In this document: positions 1 through 11,101 of the stretch, piece after piece
Layout: each line of letters begins with the position of its first letter
Numbering within the stretch: the stretch's first letter is position 1
Source: Isoetes taiwanensis
Lineage: Eukaryota > Streptophyta > Lycopodiopsida > Isoetales > Isoetaceae
NCBI GenBank assembly: GCA_021234155.1
Contig: JAJEKV010000390.1
Span: 179,176 to 243,175, forward strand
Direction of reading: 5' to 3'
DNA length: 64,000 nt
Notes under the pieces: generated by a model
Told to the model about the DNA's origin: nothing
Databases searched by the model: none
What the model saw: only the letters and a program-made list of their open reading frames with translations
Translations under genes and position numbers: made by a program

Positions 1-384
1 GGAAAAGGATGTGCTTATATGCCTTTGCTATTTGTGATTATCCCTTCGGGCCAAAAAGGTATGAATGGTAAATGGCCCCACCCTTCAGTTTTTCGGACAC
101 ATCATTAATGGTGAAGTGGCAATTCTGTGGTGAAGTTTTTTTAAACTTAGGCTATGTAATCTATTTTGGAGCACATTCAAATGAAATAAAAAAATGTAAT
201 CTAGACTATATCTACTTTGCAACATATCCTAAGTTTTTGGCTAAGTTGTCCCCCGGGCGCCCGGTTGAAAGCATTATACCTAGAAGAATAAGTAATGACA
301 TGCATGGTAAGCTAGCACTTATAAAGGAATGAGCAATATGGGAGGTCTCAAAAGAAAGAATCAATATAGGGATATCAAATGCCT

Positions 385-448
385 GCCACATTTGCTTTGT
401 CCTTACCTAGGTTCAAGCCACATTTGCTTTGTCCTTACCTAGGTTCAA
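385..448. repeat. 32-bp tandem duplication
   Basis: Two adjacent copies of a 32-bp unit starting GCCACATTTGC and ending CTAGGTTCAA. They are identical over the whole unit, so the duplication is recent or conserved by slippage. No function is apparent. Confidence 0.85.
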
Positions 449-1365
449 ACCCCCTAGGTTGTCATTGGATGGATCAAAAGGAGAGAAATAATAAAAGAAA
501 AGCAGGATTTAAGGGTTTGGGGTTGTATAAAGAATAGAGCTCCACAGTGGCAACATGATTGTCACAAACAACATGTCATATATTCTATGGGCAAATGCTT
601 TAGAAGCTTTTGTGTTCAGTTTTTTGCAGATAAATATGCTGCTTTGTTCTGGAGGTTCAATAGCCGTGTTACTCATAAATTCATGGTCTATTTCATAAAA
701 ACCCCTATCGCGAATCTCAAATGTGAATGAATTTGTTGGATTTTGAGTTACAGGGCATTCACATTATTTTGTGGTTGAATGCATCATTGGAATTTGTTTC
801 CATATCACATAGTACCTCCTTTACAAATAGATATGATTTCCCAAGCATTTGCTATTTACATCATAGAAATGTTTTACACAGATTCTAAATACATGTGCTA
901 AAAACCTGTTATATGCCACCCGAAGCTCCATTTGTACAGCTGGGTTAGATCTCCCGAACTCCAAAATTGAATCTAAATGGTGTGTTGCATGGCATGCCAC
1001 TGTGAAGGCAGCAATAGTCTTGAAGTTCTACTGCATTAAATGATACCTAATTTCAAAGCATGAGATGAGAATCAAACCTCCATAAATAGCCTATGCTAAG
1101 ACAGCCAGATTGTCTTTTAAAAACTAAGATGGCCATGAACCGATTTGCTGAAAATGGGCTTACCAATGAAAAGCAGATTTTCTTTTAAGAACTAAGGTGG
1201 CCACGAACCTCTAAAAGCCGGAATAACATAAGTAGCATGATGTATGTACCTGTGGCAGGAAAAAGATAATGTGCTGCAAATAGAAGCAGCAGAGCACAAA
1301 AATCTTAGGGCACAACAATTAAGAGTAACATGCCACTTTAGAGCCGCTTGGTAGATTTTTTTTTT

Positions 1366-1499
1366 CCCTTTTTGCTGAAACTACTAATGAGTTTAAAAAT
1401 TTACCTTTTGTTGCTTTGTTAAAACTATGGGACCCTTTTTGCTGAAACTATGAATGAGTTTAGAAATTTACCTTTTGTTGCTTTGTTAAAACTATGGGA
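1366..1499. repeat. 67-bp tandem duplication
   Basis: Two adjacent 67-bp copies (1366-1432 and 1433-1499) that start CCCTTTTTGCTG and end AAACTATGGGA. They differ at only a few positions. No coding potential is seen. Confidence 0.85.
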
Positions 1500-1798
1500 T
1501 TGTTTGGATTCGTATCCCGTAGAGCTTTAACGTGCTAGTAGACGTTAATTTGGGGTGAGAAAAAACATAATTGTGAGTTATGTGCATGCGAATAACATGT
1601 AAACAAACCTTATGAATATCTAGAAAATAACAAATGGCAAACATGTAGATTTTGCATGCATGCAACTTTTTTTGAAATATATGACAATAGGATGCATAAT
1701 TGTAAGTTATGTGCATGCAAATGAAGGTTTAAAAAAATAACAAGTGGCAAACATACAGATTTCACATGCATATATGGCAATACAAATATTATATAAGC

Positions 1799-2250
1799 CT
1801 CTACATGCATTTGATGAATAGGAGAATAGGAGCATGTAAATCAATTTTAAAGAAAGTGACAAATTGTTTAGAAGCAATTTGTTGCCATTTTAGATCACAA
1901 AATTAGATTAAAAAAGGGAGCGATATGCCACGTGATGAAACGATTGGATATGGACAAAGGACTCGTGAAAAATGCGAGAGTAATAATCGAATCGTTGGAC
2001 AAAAAATTTGTTATGGCCAAAATCATTGGTTCATTGGTTCAACGGCACAGCCAAACCAAACCAGTTTTCCAATATCACGTACAGACTTTTTCTATCAACC
2101 GGAAAATTGACCTTGGACAATTCATAGACGACAGTTGCCATTAAGGCTCGCGTATTCCACTACATTCAATAGTTGCCAAGGATTAACGTTGGATCGTTTC
2201 TCTACATGCATTTGATGAATAGGAGAATAGGAGCATGTAAATCAATTTTA
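1799..2250. repeat. Pair of perfect 51-bp direct repeats
   Basis: The 51 bases at 1799-1849 recur exactly at 2200-2250, about 350 bp apart (both start CTCTACATGC). Identical direct repeats around a short unique segment could be relics of a small duplication or a very short LTR-like pair. They lack TG...CA ends, so an LTR reading is not favoured. Confidence 0.8.
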
Positions 2251-2421
2251 TACTTCTACGATGTATAAAAGATCTATCGAGTAGTAATAAAATGCAAAGT
2301 CTATATTTTATATTTGCTTACGTCCATTTCTTGCCAGAGTATTAGATTGTCAAATCTTCTTTTGAATAAGCACAACACAACAAATCAATCATAATTACAA
2401 AAAGCGACATGAATTTCTCCT

Positions 2422-2989
2422 GCGGTGGTGCCCCTGCTGGTCTGCTTGGTGAGAAGAAGGTTGAGTGCTGCGCACACCGGAGCACTCCCTATAGTACTGC
2501 TACAGCATCTGGCTTGGCCATCACTACATTCGGGAGAGAGGAGCGTACAGAGGATCCTTAACTCTTGCTTGGTGGCAGATCAGTGCACTTGGCTGTCCCG
2601 TTCTTTTATGGCTCTCTAACTCAAGTCTGGGTTCTTCTGTTTATCTTAGGGCCAACCTTTTTGAAGCTGTGATGCAATTGGGGCACAGGGAAAGACAAGA
2701 GCTGTGCTCCCATAGTATCTGTCTGGAGAAGAGGCCGGGTAGCTCTTGTCCAGTAGTTGGCCCTTGTTGCATCACTAGAGTCTAGGAACTTAGTCCTCTT
2801 CTCCTGTAGTATCCTATGGAGAAGAAGTCGAGAGGGGTGCTAGGAGTACTAGGCTCAGAGTGTGGACTGCTATTCATGGATTAGAGAAGTGGTAGCAGTT
2901 TCATACTCAACTGTATGTACATAAATGTTTTATCATTCGAATAAATACAGATTCCTGCCTTCAAAAAAAAAAAAAAAAAAAAAAAAAAA
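2422..2989 (+). mobile_element. Poly(A)-tailed retrocopy (processed transcript or LINE 3' end)
   Basis: A 568-bp segment ends in 27 consecutive A residues (2963-2989), with an AATAAA signal about 20 bases upstream of the tail, as in a polyadenylated mRNA. The heptamer TTCTCCT lies just before the segment (2415-2421) and again directly after the A tract (2990-2996), which is the target-site duplication expected of LINE-mediated retroposition. The open frame inside (2425-2619) matches no family I recognise, and other frames are broken. No tRNA-like A/B boxes are visible, so a SINE is unlikely. It is most likely a 5'-truncated processed copy of an unidentified transcript. Confidence 0.7.
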
Positions 2990-3108
2990 TTCTCCTCAGA
3001 TATTCAATAGGAAGCACATATCAAGCAAAAATAGGCATTTGACACCATGAATAGTAGGTTTGAGTTCCACTTATGCTTGGAAGTTTGCGACACAAGATCT
3101 TTATCCTT

Positions 3109-3276
3109 GGTGGTTGCATAGTTTACCAACTCCTTGGTGGATTAAAAACAATTAATTCTCAAGACGTTCCACGCACTAAAAAAAACAACTATGGTGGTTG
3201 CATAGTTTACCAACTCCTTGGTGGATTAAAAACAATTAATTCTCGAGACGTTCCACCCACTAAAAAAAACAACTAG
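3109..3276. repeat. 84-bp tandem duplication upstream of copied promoter
   Basis: Two tandem copies (about 3109-3192 and 3193-3276) of an 84-bp unit containing TGGTTGCATAGTTTACCAAC. A third copy occurs at about 8161-8240, directly upstream of the kinase gene promoter. The unit is therefore part of the duplicated upstream region of that gene rather than an independent satellite. Confidence 0.85.
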
Positions 3277-3552
3277 TGGCGGCGACTGCTGCCGCCTTGT
3301 AGATATATAATATTTTCAGCGAAACGATTTTTTTTTTTTTGGATCGATGCGGCACGTAGGTGTGTGCTCAAGTTAATTGTGCCCGATCCGGATCCAGCAG
3401 ATCCGAATCTCAATCTCTCTGAACTTTGGAGGTTCGGTTGTGCTTGTTTATGCACTCTGTTCGTTTAATTGCCGGCTGAGGCTGCTGCATGTTGATCTTG
3501 TTAAGCATTTACTCAAATTCCTTGATGTTCCTCACGAAACCAGCTTCAAATT
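3193..3552 (+). pseudogene. Extra copy of the kinase gene's promoter and 5' UTR
   Basis: This stretch is nearly identical to 8161-8489, the sequence just upstream of the kinase start codon at 8507. It shares the TATA-like TATATAATATTTTCAGCG, the GGTTCGGTTGTGCTTG segment and the leader around GTTGATCTTGTTAAGC. The match stops at CCAGCTTC. At the true gene the leader continues to the ATG, whereas here an unrelated AT-rich repeat follows, so there is no coding region. It is an orphan promoter/leader that might still recruit transcription. Confidence 0.75.
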
Positions 3553-5355
3553 TTTAGAACTTGCTTTTGTAAAATAACCAAGCCAAATTGCACTATACAT
3601 TTGCTACATTGTAGGAAGCAAATACGAAGATTGCCTTCGTAAGTAGCATGGCAGTTTCTGTCTATAGAAATCGTAATCACGTTGCTTGCCTAGGAGTAAC
3701 AATTTACTTCTTATATTCTATGATATAACAATGACCTTAGCTACAAGGCTTTTCTAAAATACTACAAACCACAGAAAGAAATGCCATTATATCCTATACG
3801 TCTTGTTTAAGGAGCCGCACCACACTTTGGAGCACATGTTCATGCAATGTGATCTGTTTGAAGAAGAGTTAAACAACACACGCAATTCAAAATCATCTAC
3901 TTGTACTAAACCATTAATTGTTGCAGGTTGGCTAGTTTGAAGGCTGATTTGCTTCAAAACGCACTCCAACTCTTTATAGTTGCATTCATTATGTTTTATG
4001 GCCCTCCCTTTCACTAGCTGAAAATCTATCCATTCATACTGTGTATCTTTATCATCTGCTCCCACTCTACATGGTGCATCGGAGTTTATATGCCCAGTCA
4101 CACATAAATTGCCACAGTCCTTATATTGTCGTTGTTTTAGACCTGATGTAGCAGAGATTTTATAACCCCTTGTATATTTTTTTGCACTTAACACAACAGT
4201 TGCAGATAATAGTCTAGAACCTGACTTACTTTGGCTTAGATCATTGTCCTATTTCCACTTCTAGAAGCCCATGAGGTAGTTTGCCAATGTGACAAGGAAA
4301 AGACTGGATTCTTGGTCTGAACATATAGCGATGCCGATGTGGAGAATTTATTGCTATCAATGATGGCTATGCTCAATACATTGATGTTTTCTCTGGTCTA
4401 GCATATCCAAATGTTCAAAAATATGCTTCAATACCGAATTTGGGGCAACATAAAATGCTGGCAATACCTAAAACAAAAGGAGATATATACTTACCATACC
4501 ATCGGCTTTGGCAGGTTTTGGGAGATCTAAGATCACGACCAGGTATTAACCTGTAACCTCAACATACAAAAACACCCAGCTCTCTCAAAGTTCTTTTCCT
4601 CAGCCTATATACGTTTAACACTTCATGTTTCATGCCTTGGAAGAGCATTCAGTGCATATGATGCAATCATAAGTGCAATCATGGAATGCGATAAAATACC
4701 AGGCTACAATATACAATACCTGTAAAGATCTCAACTCCCATTTTTTCCAGCCAAGAGCTTGAAAACAATCGAAGGCACAGATCTCCATCTCAAAATCACA
4801 CCAAAACTCTTGTTGCCAGAAGTCGGCACAAGCCAAACACTATATAGAACAATAATAAGAAGAGCCCTGATAAGTCATCATCTTCATGGAGTGGATTTTG
4901 TCTTAATGGGTTCAGTACACGAAAGTAAAAAAGAAGATTTTTGCCATGTGCCTCCCCATCCCGGGGATCTCCAGAAGACCATGCGAAGTGGAATTTTCTT
5001 TACTTTCTAATTTTTCTAACTGTGGATGCGAAATTAGACAGATCTAACAGCATGGAATCAATTTGACCTATATGAACTATTTGTTCCAACAAAAAAACAG
5101 ATTAGCCTTGATTTACCTATTTCTCAGTGGACTGCAGATAAGAAGCAGAATTTTAATGACCACATAGCATTGAAAGACCAGCGCACCGCTATGACATTTC
5201 TCCACAAACATTTTTTCACATTAAACCGCCGAATCAAATTTTTAGAACTTGCTTTTGTAAAATAACCAAGCCAAATTGCACTATACATTTGCTACATTGT
5301 AGGAAGCAAATACGAAGATTGCCTTCGTAAGTAGCATGGCAGTTCTGTCTATAGA
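3546..5355. repeat. Pair of ~122-bp direct repeats 1.7 kb apart
   Basis: Bases 3546-3668 recur almost perfectly at 5234-5355. Both run from TCAAATTTTTAGAAC to GTCTATAG and include a small hairpin (TACGAAGattGCCTTCGTA). The repeats lack TG...CA ends and no primer-binding site or PPT was seen next to them. A duplication is clearer than an LTR pair. Confidence 0.75.
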
Positions 5356-6900
5356 TGGATATTATGACCTGCCAACATGAACCACTAATACCTTCTCAAT
5401 GCAGTGCTACTTTGACGCTCATTAACTGTTTCATGTACTGGTGAAGATGTTTCATGTACTGGTGAGGATGCTCCAATGACTTATTGATATCTTGCCGCAT
5501 CAAGTATCTTAGGCACTCAATATCTTTTTCATCTTAATGAACCAGCAAGCTTTGCCCATCACAATCAGCGTTCAAAGAAAGAGCAGCACGCCTCCATAAT
5601 AATCAGAGAAACTATAAAAATCCGATTCTATATAGGGCTTACTCTTCATGCCGCATTGCATGTTGTACTATCAACTACAAAGTTCCTGCTACTATACATC
5701 TCAACCAGAGCATTACTATATTTTTATTATGCTTTAATAGATTGCTTTTTGATCCAGAGGCAATGGGCTGCATTAACCAGTTGGGATATGGATGGAGTTC
5801 CTGAATGCAACTCAAAACCGTAATCAATTCATCAAAAGGATTAATTGGCCACCGCACTTCGGCAAATAAAGGAAATGAGAAGCTAGCAAAGCAGCAGCTA
5901 GTCGCAATAAAATAGGGACATATACACACCTAATCGGAGAAAGTAAACATATGACAATATATGCTTATTTTATTACCTAAGAAAATGGTAGTGTAATAGA
6001 TTGCCGCATTGGCACATCCCTGTCATGTTTCATGCATCTATATTTCCCCTCTTTTTCCTGCAATATTGGTCCTCAAAAACGTTGGCGGCAAGAAACGAGA
6101 ATGCTACTGTTTTAGATAGAAGCAACCGCCAAAGACGACAAGTAGGAAGGAAAAGCCGCCTCACCGTAATGGGTAACAAATACGTGGACTTTGCCCAATG
6201 CCGATGGTATCTAAATGATATTTAAGGTTCCCTTGCCACGATGTTTTGTTTTGAAGAAGAAATAGTACACCCAAAGCGGCAATAAAGCATCAACACATGT
6301 AAATCACCGCGATGGTCCTTGTCTTGTTATTTCCTACCAAACACATGGTCAATGAAATCTTAAACACCATTGGCATGCCACAAATTACTTCTATGAACTT
6401 TCAAGTTGAACATTTAACCAAGCATAGGAGTAACGTTGAAACAATACAAAACACCCTTTGCCAATTTGTACTCGCTCAAGAGACAAGATTCACATACCCT
6501 CGAGGAGAATAAAATAATGTCATATGTAATTATTAGGCCCGATTCAAAATTCTCAATATTCTGAGCTCCCGTGCCCGCGTAAAATCTCATAAACACGACA
6601 CATATTTCAACGTAATAAGAAAAATAATTATCCACTCCAAAGTGTCGACTTCTGCTTTGTAGGATATCGGAAAGAATGTAACATTATGTTGTATTATTCC
6701 AGTCTTGAACTCAAGGCTTTCAAATGGGTCCTCAAGTTCAAAGGCATCACGCATGTATTCCCATATTTGATCATAGTTTGCATTACGCCAAGCAACATCG
6801 ACCTTTCAAAGAAACCAATACGAAGAATAGTATCTGAATTGCAAGATTTACGATTGCCACAAGCTTAAAACAGTTCTTTCCTTTTCAAGCTAAAGGTTTT
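3669..6900. other. Intergenic region with one unrecognised minus-strand ORF
   Basis: The longest open frame is 135 codons on the minus strand at 3787-4194. Its predicted product is cysteine-containing, with no signal peptide, membrane segment or family signature that I recognise. Other frames are under 90 codons and look random. At 5436-5468 the segment GTTTCATGTACTGGTGA is repeated in tandem. I see no transposon termini. The 135-codon frame may be part of an old transposon or chance. Confidence 0.4.
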
Positions 6901-6927
6901 GTAATTTCCATTTCATGATTCGGGTCA

Positions 6928-7640
6928 TTAAAGGTTTTCAAAGAACCCATCAATCAGTACATCGTGATAATGATCCAAATAATAATACTTTGACTCAAAG
7001 ACAAGTGAGATGATACCTAATACCATCCAGTATCTAGCACGTTCACCATTATCCCTGCCATGACCAGCCTGACTCCATTTATCCGGTGTTGGCCTTATCA
7101 AAGCGGCATAATTCTCTCTTCGTGGTTCTTTAAGAATGTCTTTGCAATATTGTTTCACAACATTCAACTTCTCTTCCACTTTGGGAGCATGAGTCGAAGA
7201 ATCACAATTGAATAAGACAAGCTGTTCCATACTCGAAAACTACCATGTACCTTTTGTCATTCCATGACTTAGGATCCTCGTCAACTGGAGCATTCTTTTC
7301 CTTGACATTCTTAGCTTCTATTGTATTATCCTTCCAGTTGCGATGGAAGGCAACATTTAGAGATGATTCCTCGTGAAAGTGCTTTGAGATCTACACCTCT
7401 TGCTATATAGAAAGCGTCAACAGTAAATTGTACCTGTTTCTCGAGGGTTCGGAAAATCGACCTCATCTTCCTCATACCTCCGGAAATGACCTTCATCGAA
7501 AAATTCATATTCCTCTTCAACTAATGGAGGTTCCCGAACCGCAGATCTTGCACCAAAAAAGATCTCTCGAGTCAAATAACTATTCGCACCAAGATGTGGC
7601 AAAACGACCGTCCAAGTCCACTTTTGAGTCAAGCTTTAAT
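6928..7640 (-). pseudogene. Possible exon remnants of an unrecognised minus-strand gene
   Basis: Three minus-strand frames have protein-like composition. 7417-7632 has a GANSYLTREIFF stretch and an acidic EEEYEFFDEGHF stretch. 7326-7520 overlaps it in another frame. 6928-7230 includes RPTPDKWSQAGHGRDNGERA. The first frame reaches NPRETG, where the DNA reads ACAG|GTACAATT, a plausible splice donor. I do not recognise the family, and no single frame joins the pieces. They could be exons of a captured or decayed gene, or of an unfamiliar transposon protein. Confidence 0.3.
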
Positions 7641-8160
7641 TTTGTATTAATGGCCAAACCCACGGTGTTTTAGATGACCCGTAAACGTAGCGACCACCAA
7701 GACCTAGAATTGGAAAAATTTAAACACATTCCCTTCAATGTCTGACGGCATAGGTTGAGTGGCGGGAGCCGGAACCTTGGGAGACAACAAATTTCCAAGC
7801 TTTCCACCATTTAAAGAAATAAAGCGACTAAATGAACTTACCACCCGTTGTTTATTCACTACCATAAGCCGGTGGCTTAAAACACAAAATGGAGTTCACC
7901 CCCGCGGAGCCGGATCTTCGGCCTAACAAAGCTTCAAAAGCGGGGGAACACAAACCACGAATGCTTCGTCATCTACCGGAAGGGTCGAAAGCCCCATAGC
8001 CATGACTTCTGAAGAATGGGGCTTGGATGACAGAGAGTTTACGGCGCCACGGTTTGGAGGCGATCACCAAAGATATACTAGGCATATGCCGCATATACCG
8101 GATATGCCCACGCACTAATAAAACAGGGTTTGCCCCCCTAGGGGCAACCCAAAAACAACT

Positions 8161-8506
8161 ATGGTGGTTGCATAGTTTACCAACTCCTTGGTGGATTAAA
8201 AACAATTAATTAATTCTCGAGATGTTCCACCCACTAAAAATAAACAACTAGTGGCGGCGACTGCTGCCGCCTTGTATATATAATATTTTCAGCGAAACGT
8301 GCGGCACGTAGGTGTGTGCTCAAGTCAATTGTGCCCGATCCGGATCCAGCAGATTCGAATCTCAATCTCTCTGAACTTTGGAGGTTCGGTTGTGCTTGTT
8401 CGTTTAATTGCCGGCTGAGGCTGCTGCATGTTGATCTTGTTAAGCATTTACTCAAATTCCTTGATGTTCCTCACGAAACCAGCTTCTTCAAAGTAAATCT
8501 GCAACG
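8161..8506 (+). promoter_or_regulatory. Promoter and 5' leader of the tandem kinase gene
   Basis: A TATA-like element (TATATATAATATTTTC, about 8274-8290) lies some 215 bases before the ATG at 8507. The start codon context GCAACGATGGCGG is favourable (A at -3, G at +4). The same region occurs as an orphan copy at 3193-3552, which marks it as a discrete duplicated promoter/leader. No upstream intron is obvious. Confidence 0.55.
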
Positions 8507-9385
8507 ATGGCGGAAGGTCAAACTTCGGATGCACTATGTGTTAGATATACAGAATTCATTGATCTTCGTCACAAAATTAAGACAATTATTGGCACCAGCA
8601 CAAAAGCCTGTAGTCAATGGGACGTTTTTGCATCCCTATTAGATGCTAAGTTTATTGCAGAATGTGTGTCTTTATGGCGGATTGGTGAGTTACATGAAGA
8701 AACAAAGCTAAAGTTCGGACTGGTGGGAGTCGGGAAACTGCTGCTTAGCGTTTTCAATAGGGGCTTGCAATTTCTGAGGCACTGTGAGGAGGAGGAAGAC
8801 AGTGCATCAAATTCGCTTTTCATCATTTTGGACAGTGCTGATGAGTTCTTTGAGATTATTGACGATGTAAAAAGGTATTGTCAAATGATGAATAAGTTGA
8901 TACTTCTTGATATAAAGTCTAGCCCTATTCCTGATCCAGATAAAGAGCAGGTTATTAAGCATCTCCAAGATGAAGTAGAATTACGCAGTAGCGAGCTGCA
9001 GGTTGACCTTAGATCCGCTTATGAGAATGATAGAAATGCACTGATGGAGAGTATAATGCATTTGAACGACACAGAGGATCGTTCCAGACTTTCTGTTCTT
9101 CAAATATTGCAGGAAAGCTCGCATCCAGTTGGACACATTTTTGCAGATGGTGATCTGTTAAAGGAAAGCTATGTTGGATTTGGCGTGTCTGGAGCTGTTA
9201 GAAAAGCACTTTGGGGTAAAAAAGCAGTGGCTATGAAAGAGTATTATAAGGAAGAGCAGTTTAAAGATAAATGTAGACTGCTGATGAAGTTGGAGGCTAC
9301 AACTTGCTACAACATAGTTCGGATGTTTGGGCACGCAGAAATTGAACGCAGTGGCAGGAAAGCTCTTGTTATGGAGTTGATGAAG
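8507..9385 (+). pseudogene. Tandem kinase gene, part 1: helical N-terminus and pseudokinase N-lobe
   Basis: The first 293 codons of a two-kinase protein start at the ATG with the best context after the promoter. Residues 1 to about 210 look mostly helical, with acidic and leucine-rich stretches, and may be a four-helix HeLo/MLKL-like domain; that is inference from composition only. Residues 224-231 (GFGVSGAV) form a glycine-loop-like segment and K244 in VAMK would be the ATP-binding lysine. The kinase homology runs to MELMK (293), where a 1.7-kb insertion begins and soon imposes a stop at 9463. The continuation is at 11102. If the insertion is not spliced out, the gene makes only a truncated N-terminal protein. 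Confidence 0.8.
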
Positions 9386-9492
9386 GGGTTAAACCCCCAG
9401 GAGAGCCCATTACGCCTAATAAATGGGCGAGCCCGTCAGGGCGAGCCCATTTATTTGGCGTAATGGGCGAGCCTGGGGGTTTGACCCCTTTA
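9384..9492. repeat. Long palindrome at the left edge of the insertion
   Basis: GGGGTTAAACCCCCAGG at the left pairs with CCTGGGGGTTTGACCCC at the right. Inside, CCCATTACGCC(T)AATAAATGGGC pairs with its inverted counterpart around a short CGTCAGG-containing loop. The arms are about 45 bases, giving a hairpin of roughly 105 bases. Confidence 0.8.
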
Positions 9493-11101
9493 ACCGGGAG
9501 CTCCGAGGCAATTTTGCCTCTGATTCATTGCAGCAGCAAGATTTTGCAGGGCACAACAAGCAATCAATCCAGAAACAGAGATTTCTTCCACTCTTCCACA
9601 AGCCGCACAAAGTAGGAGTAGGGAAGGTCGATGGGAAGGAGAATGCAGAAGGAGAATCTTTTGCACAAATTGGAAGGCCGATTGGAAATCTGGCTGAGGA
9701 ATCTGGCTAAGAAATCCTCAGATCCGGCTGAGGAATCTGGCTAAGAAATCGGGCTGCTGGAGCTTATCACGAATCTGGCTATTGGAGCTTTCGGCATGCT
9801 GCAGCGGCAGCCCACCAGAGCCTATTTTTTCAGTTTTTGGTGCTTTAACTTATTGCCTTCTCCTAGTTTAAGTTTTCCTTTTCTTCCATTCAAAATCCGT
9901 TGCTGTGTGTATTTTATCTTAAGGAAATCACATCGGACTTGTGTAAGCTTTCTTTTGTAAGCCACAAACAGGTGTTTGATCCTTCAAATCCTGTTGCTGC
10001 TGCTGTGTGTGAGCCACAAACAGGCCGATTGGAAGGCCGATTTGAAGGACAGATCCCTTCAGTCAGTGCCTTTGTGGCGGTTTATCATTGTTGCTGCCTC
10101 AGCCTGCCTGTTTATCATTCTTGTTGCCGGTTTATCATGATAAACAGGCCGCTGCCTGTTTATCTGGCTGTGACAGCACATTACGCCTAATCACTGATCT
10201 TGATCCAACGGTTAGGATCTAAAATTGCCGAGGAGCTGCCGGTTAAGAGGAGGTTAACCCTCCTCTTGAGGGGATTATGGGAAATAACCCTCGAGGCCGG
10301 AGGCCGAGAGGGTTATTTCCCATGATCCCCGAGAGAGGAGGGTTGACCTCCCTTAACCAGAGGCCCGAGCAGGTTGGGCGAACTCAGGTTTTTTTCTCCG
10401 AAGTAGATCTCAAGCTGCAATATCAGTAGATAGGCTCAGGCTTTTTCATCTTATTTTGGTCGGATTTGAGGGTCCTGGCATTTCGATTTTGTTTGGGTTC
10501 CTGCAATATCAGTAGATAGGCTCAGGCTTTTTTCATCTCAGGTCGGATTTGAGGCTTCTGCTTACAGGTAAGGCAGGCAGGATCTCTTTCATAGCTTCAA
10601 TATACCAGGGAAATTCCTACCAATTTCTTGCCGAGGTTGCAAATGGGTTCCTTCGAAATCTCACCACTACACATATTTGAAACTCCCAGCAATTAAAACA
10701 CATGATTTAAGCCTTATTAAGCTCCTGTGATTTGCCCAATCACGAAAACAAAGCTTCTGATCAACTGTTTTGTTCTGCATCTTGACCCATTTTAATACAA
10801 ATTTTTTTTGAAGCAGTCGAAGACCTCTCCTGCATCTTGATCCAGCCCCAACCAAAAACCCCAACCAAAAACCGATGCTGCAAGCCCCAACCAAAAACCT
10901 CCTCTGCTGCCGTTGGGAAGAAGAACACATGAACAGAGGCAAAGCATCTCTTGGCGATTATCGTATATTCGGGATATTACGGCAGTAATCGTCCGAATAT
11001 TCTTCAAGAAAAGAATATTCGAGGCGTTATGGAAAATAACCATGTCGTGATCGGACGGTGAGGAGCGGCTAGATCTAAATAACCTGCAAGGGCCAGTGGT
11101 T
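9386..11101. mobile_element. 1.7-kb palindrome-rich insertion splitting the pseudokinase domain
   Basis: Kinase homology breaks after AAG at 9383-9385 and resumes at AAG 11102-11104, in frame if one copy is dropped. This is the signature of a transposon with a 3-bp target duplication. The ends are not GT...AG, so it is not an ordinary intron. The insert starts with a long palindrome (9384-9492) and carries a second one (about 10240-10357). It repeats ATTACGCCTAAT at 9409 and 10183 and in inverted form near 9460. A ~65-bp direct repeat lies near 10415-10560. No transposase is present and clear matching terminal inverted repeats were not found, so the superfamily is unknown. Confidence 0.65.
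10240..10357. repeat. Second long palindrome within the insertion
   Basis: GGTTAAGAGGAGGTTAACCC pairs with the inverted segment ending CCTCCCTTAACC. Inner arms GGGAAATAACCCTC and GAGGGTTATTTCCC flank a GAGGCCGGAGGCC loop. One arm is itself palindromic (AGAGGAGGTTAACCCTCCTCT apart from one base), so alternative cruciform folds are possible. Confidence 0.8.

Larger units (their letters stand above)
1..2421. other. Anonymous intergenic sequence, no gene recognised
   Basis: AT-rich sequence in which only short open frames (under 90 codons) occur, none with a recognisable domain. It contains several local duplications that are listed separately (385-448, 1366-1499, 1799-1849 with 2200-2250). A weaker pair of roughly 40-base repeats lies near 1100-1210, both containing CTTTTAAxAACTAAG. 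No promoter, RNA gene or transposon terminus could be supported. Confidence 0.6.

Noticed and set aside
3546-5355. Treating the 122-bp direct repeats as LTRs of a small retroelement
   Set aside because: No TG...CA ends, no primer-binding site, no PPT and no target duplication were seen.
9386-11101. Reading the interruption of the pseudokinase domain as a normal intron
   Set aside because: No GT donor follows MELMK and shifting the borders to GT/AG pairs gives premature stops or loses frame; the AAG copies fit an insertion better.
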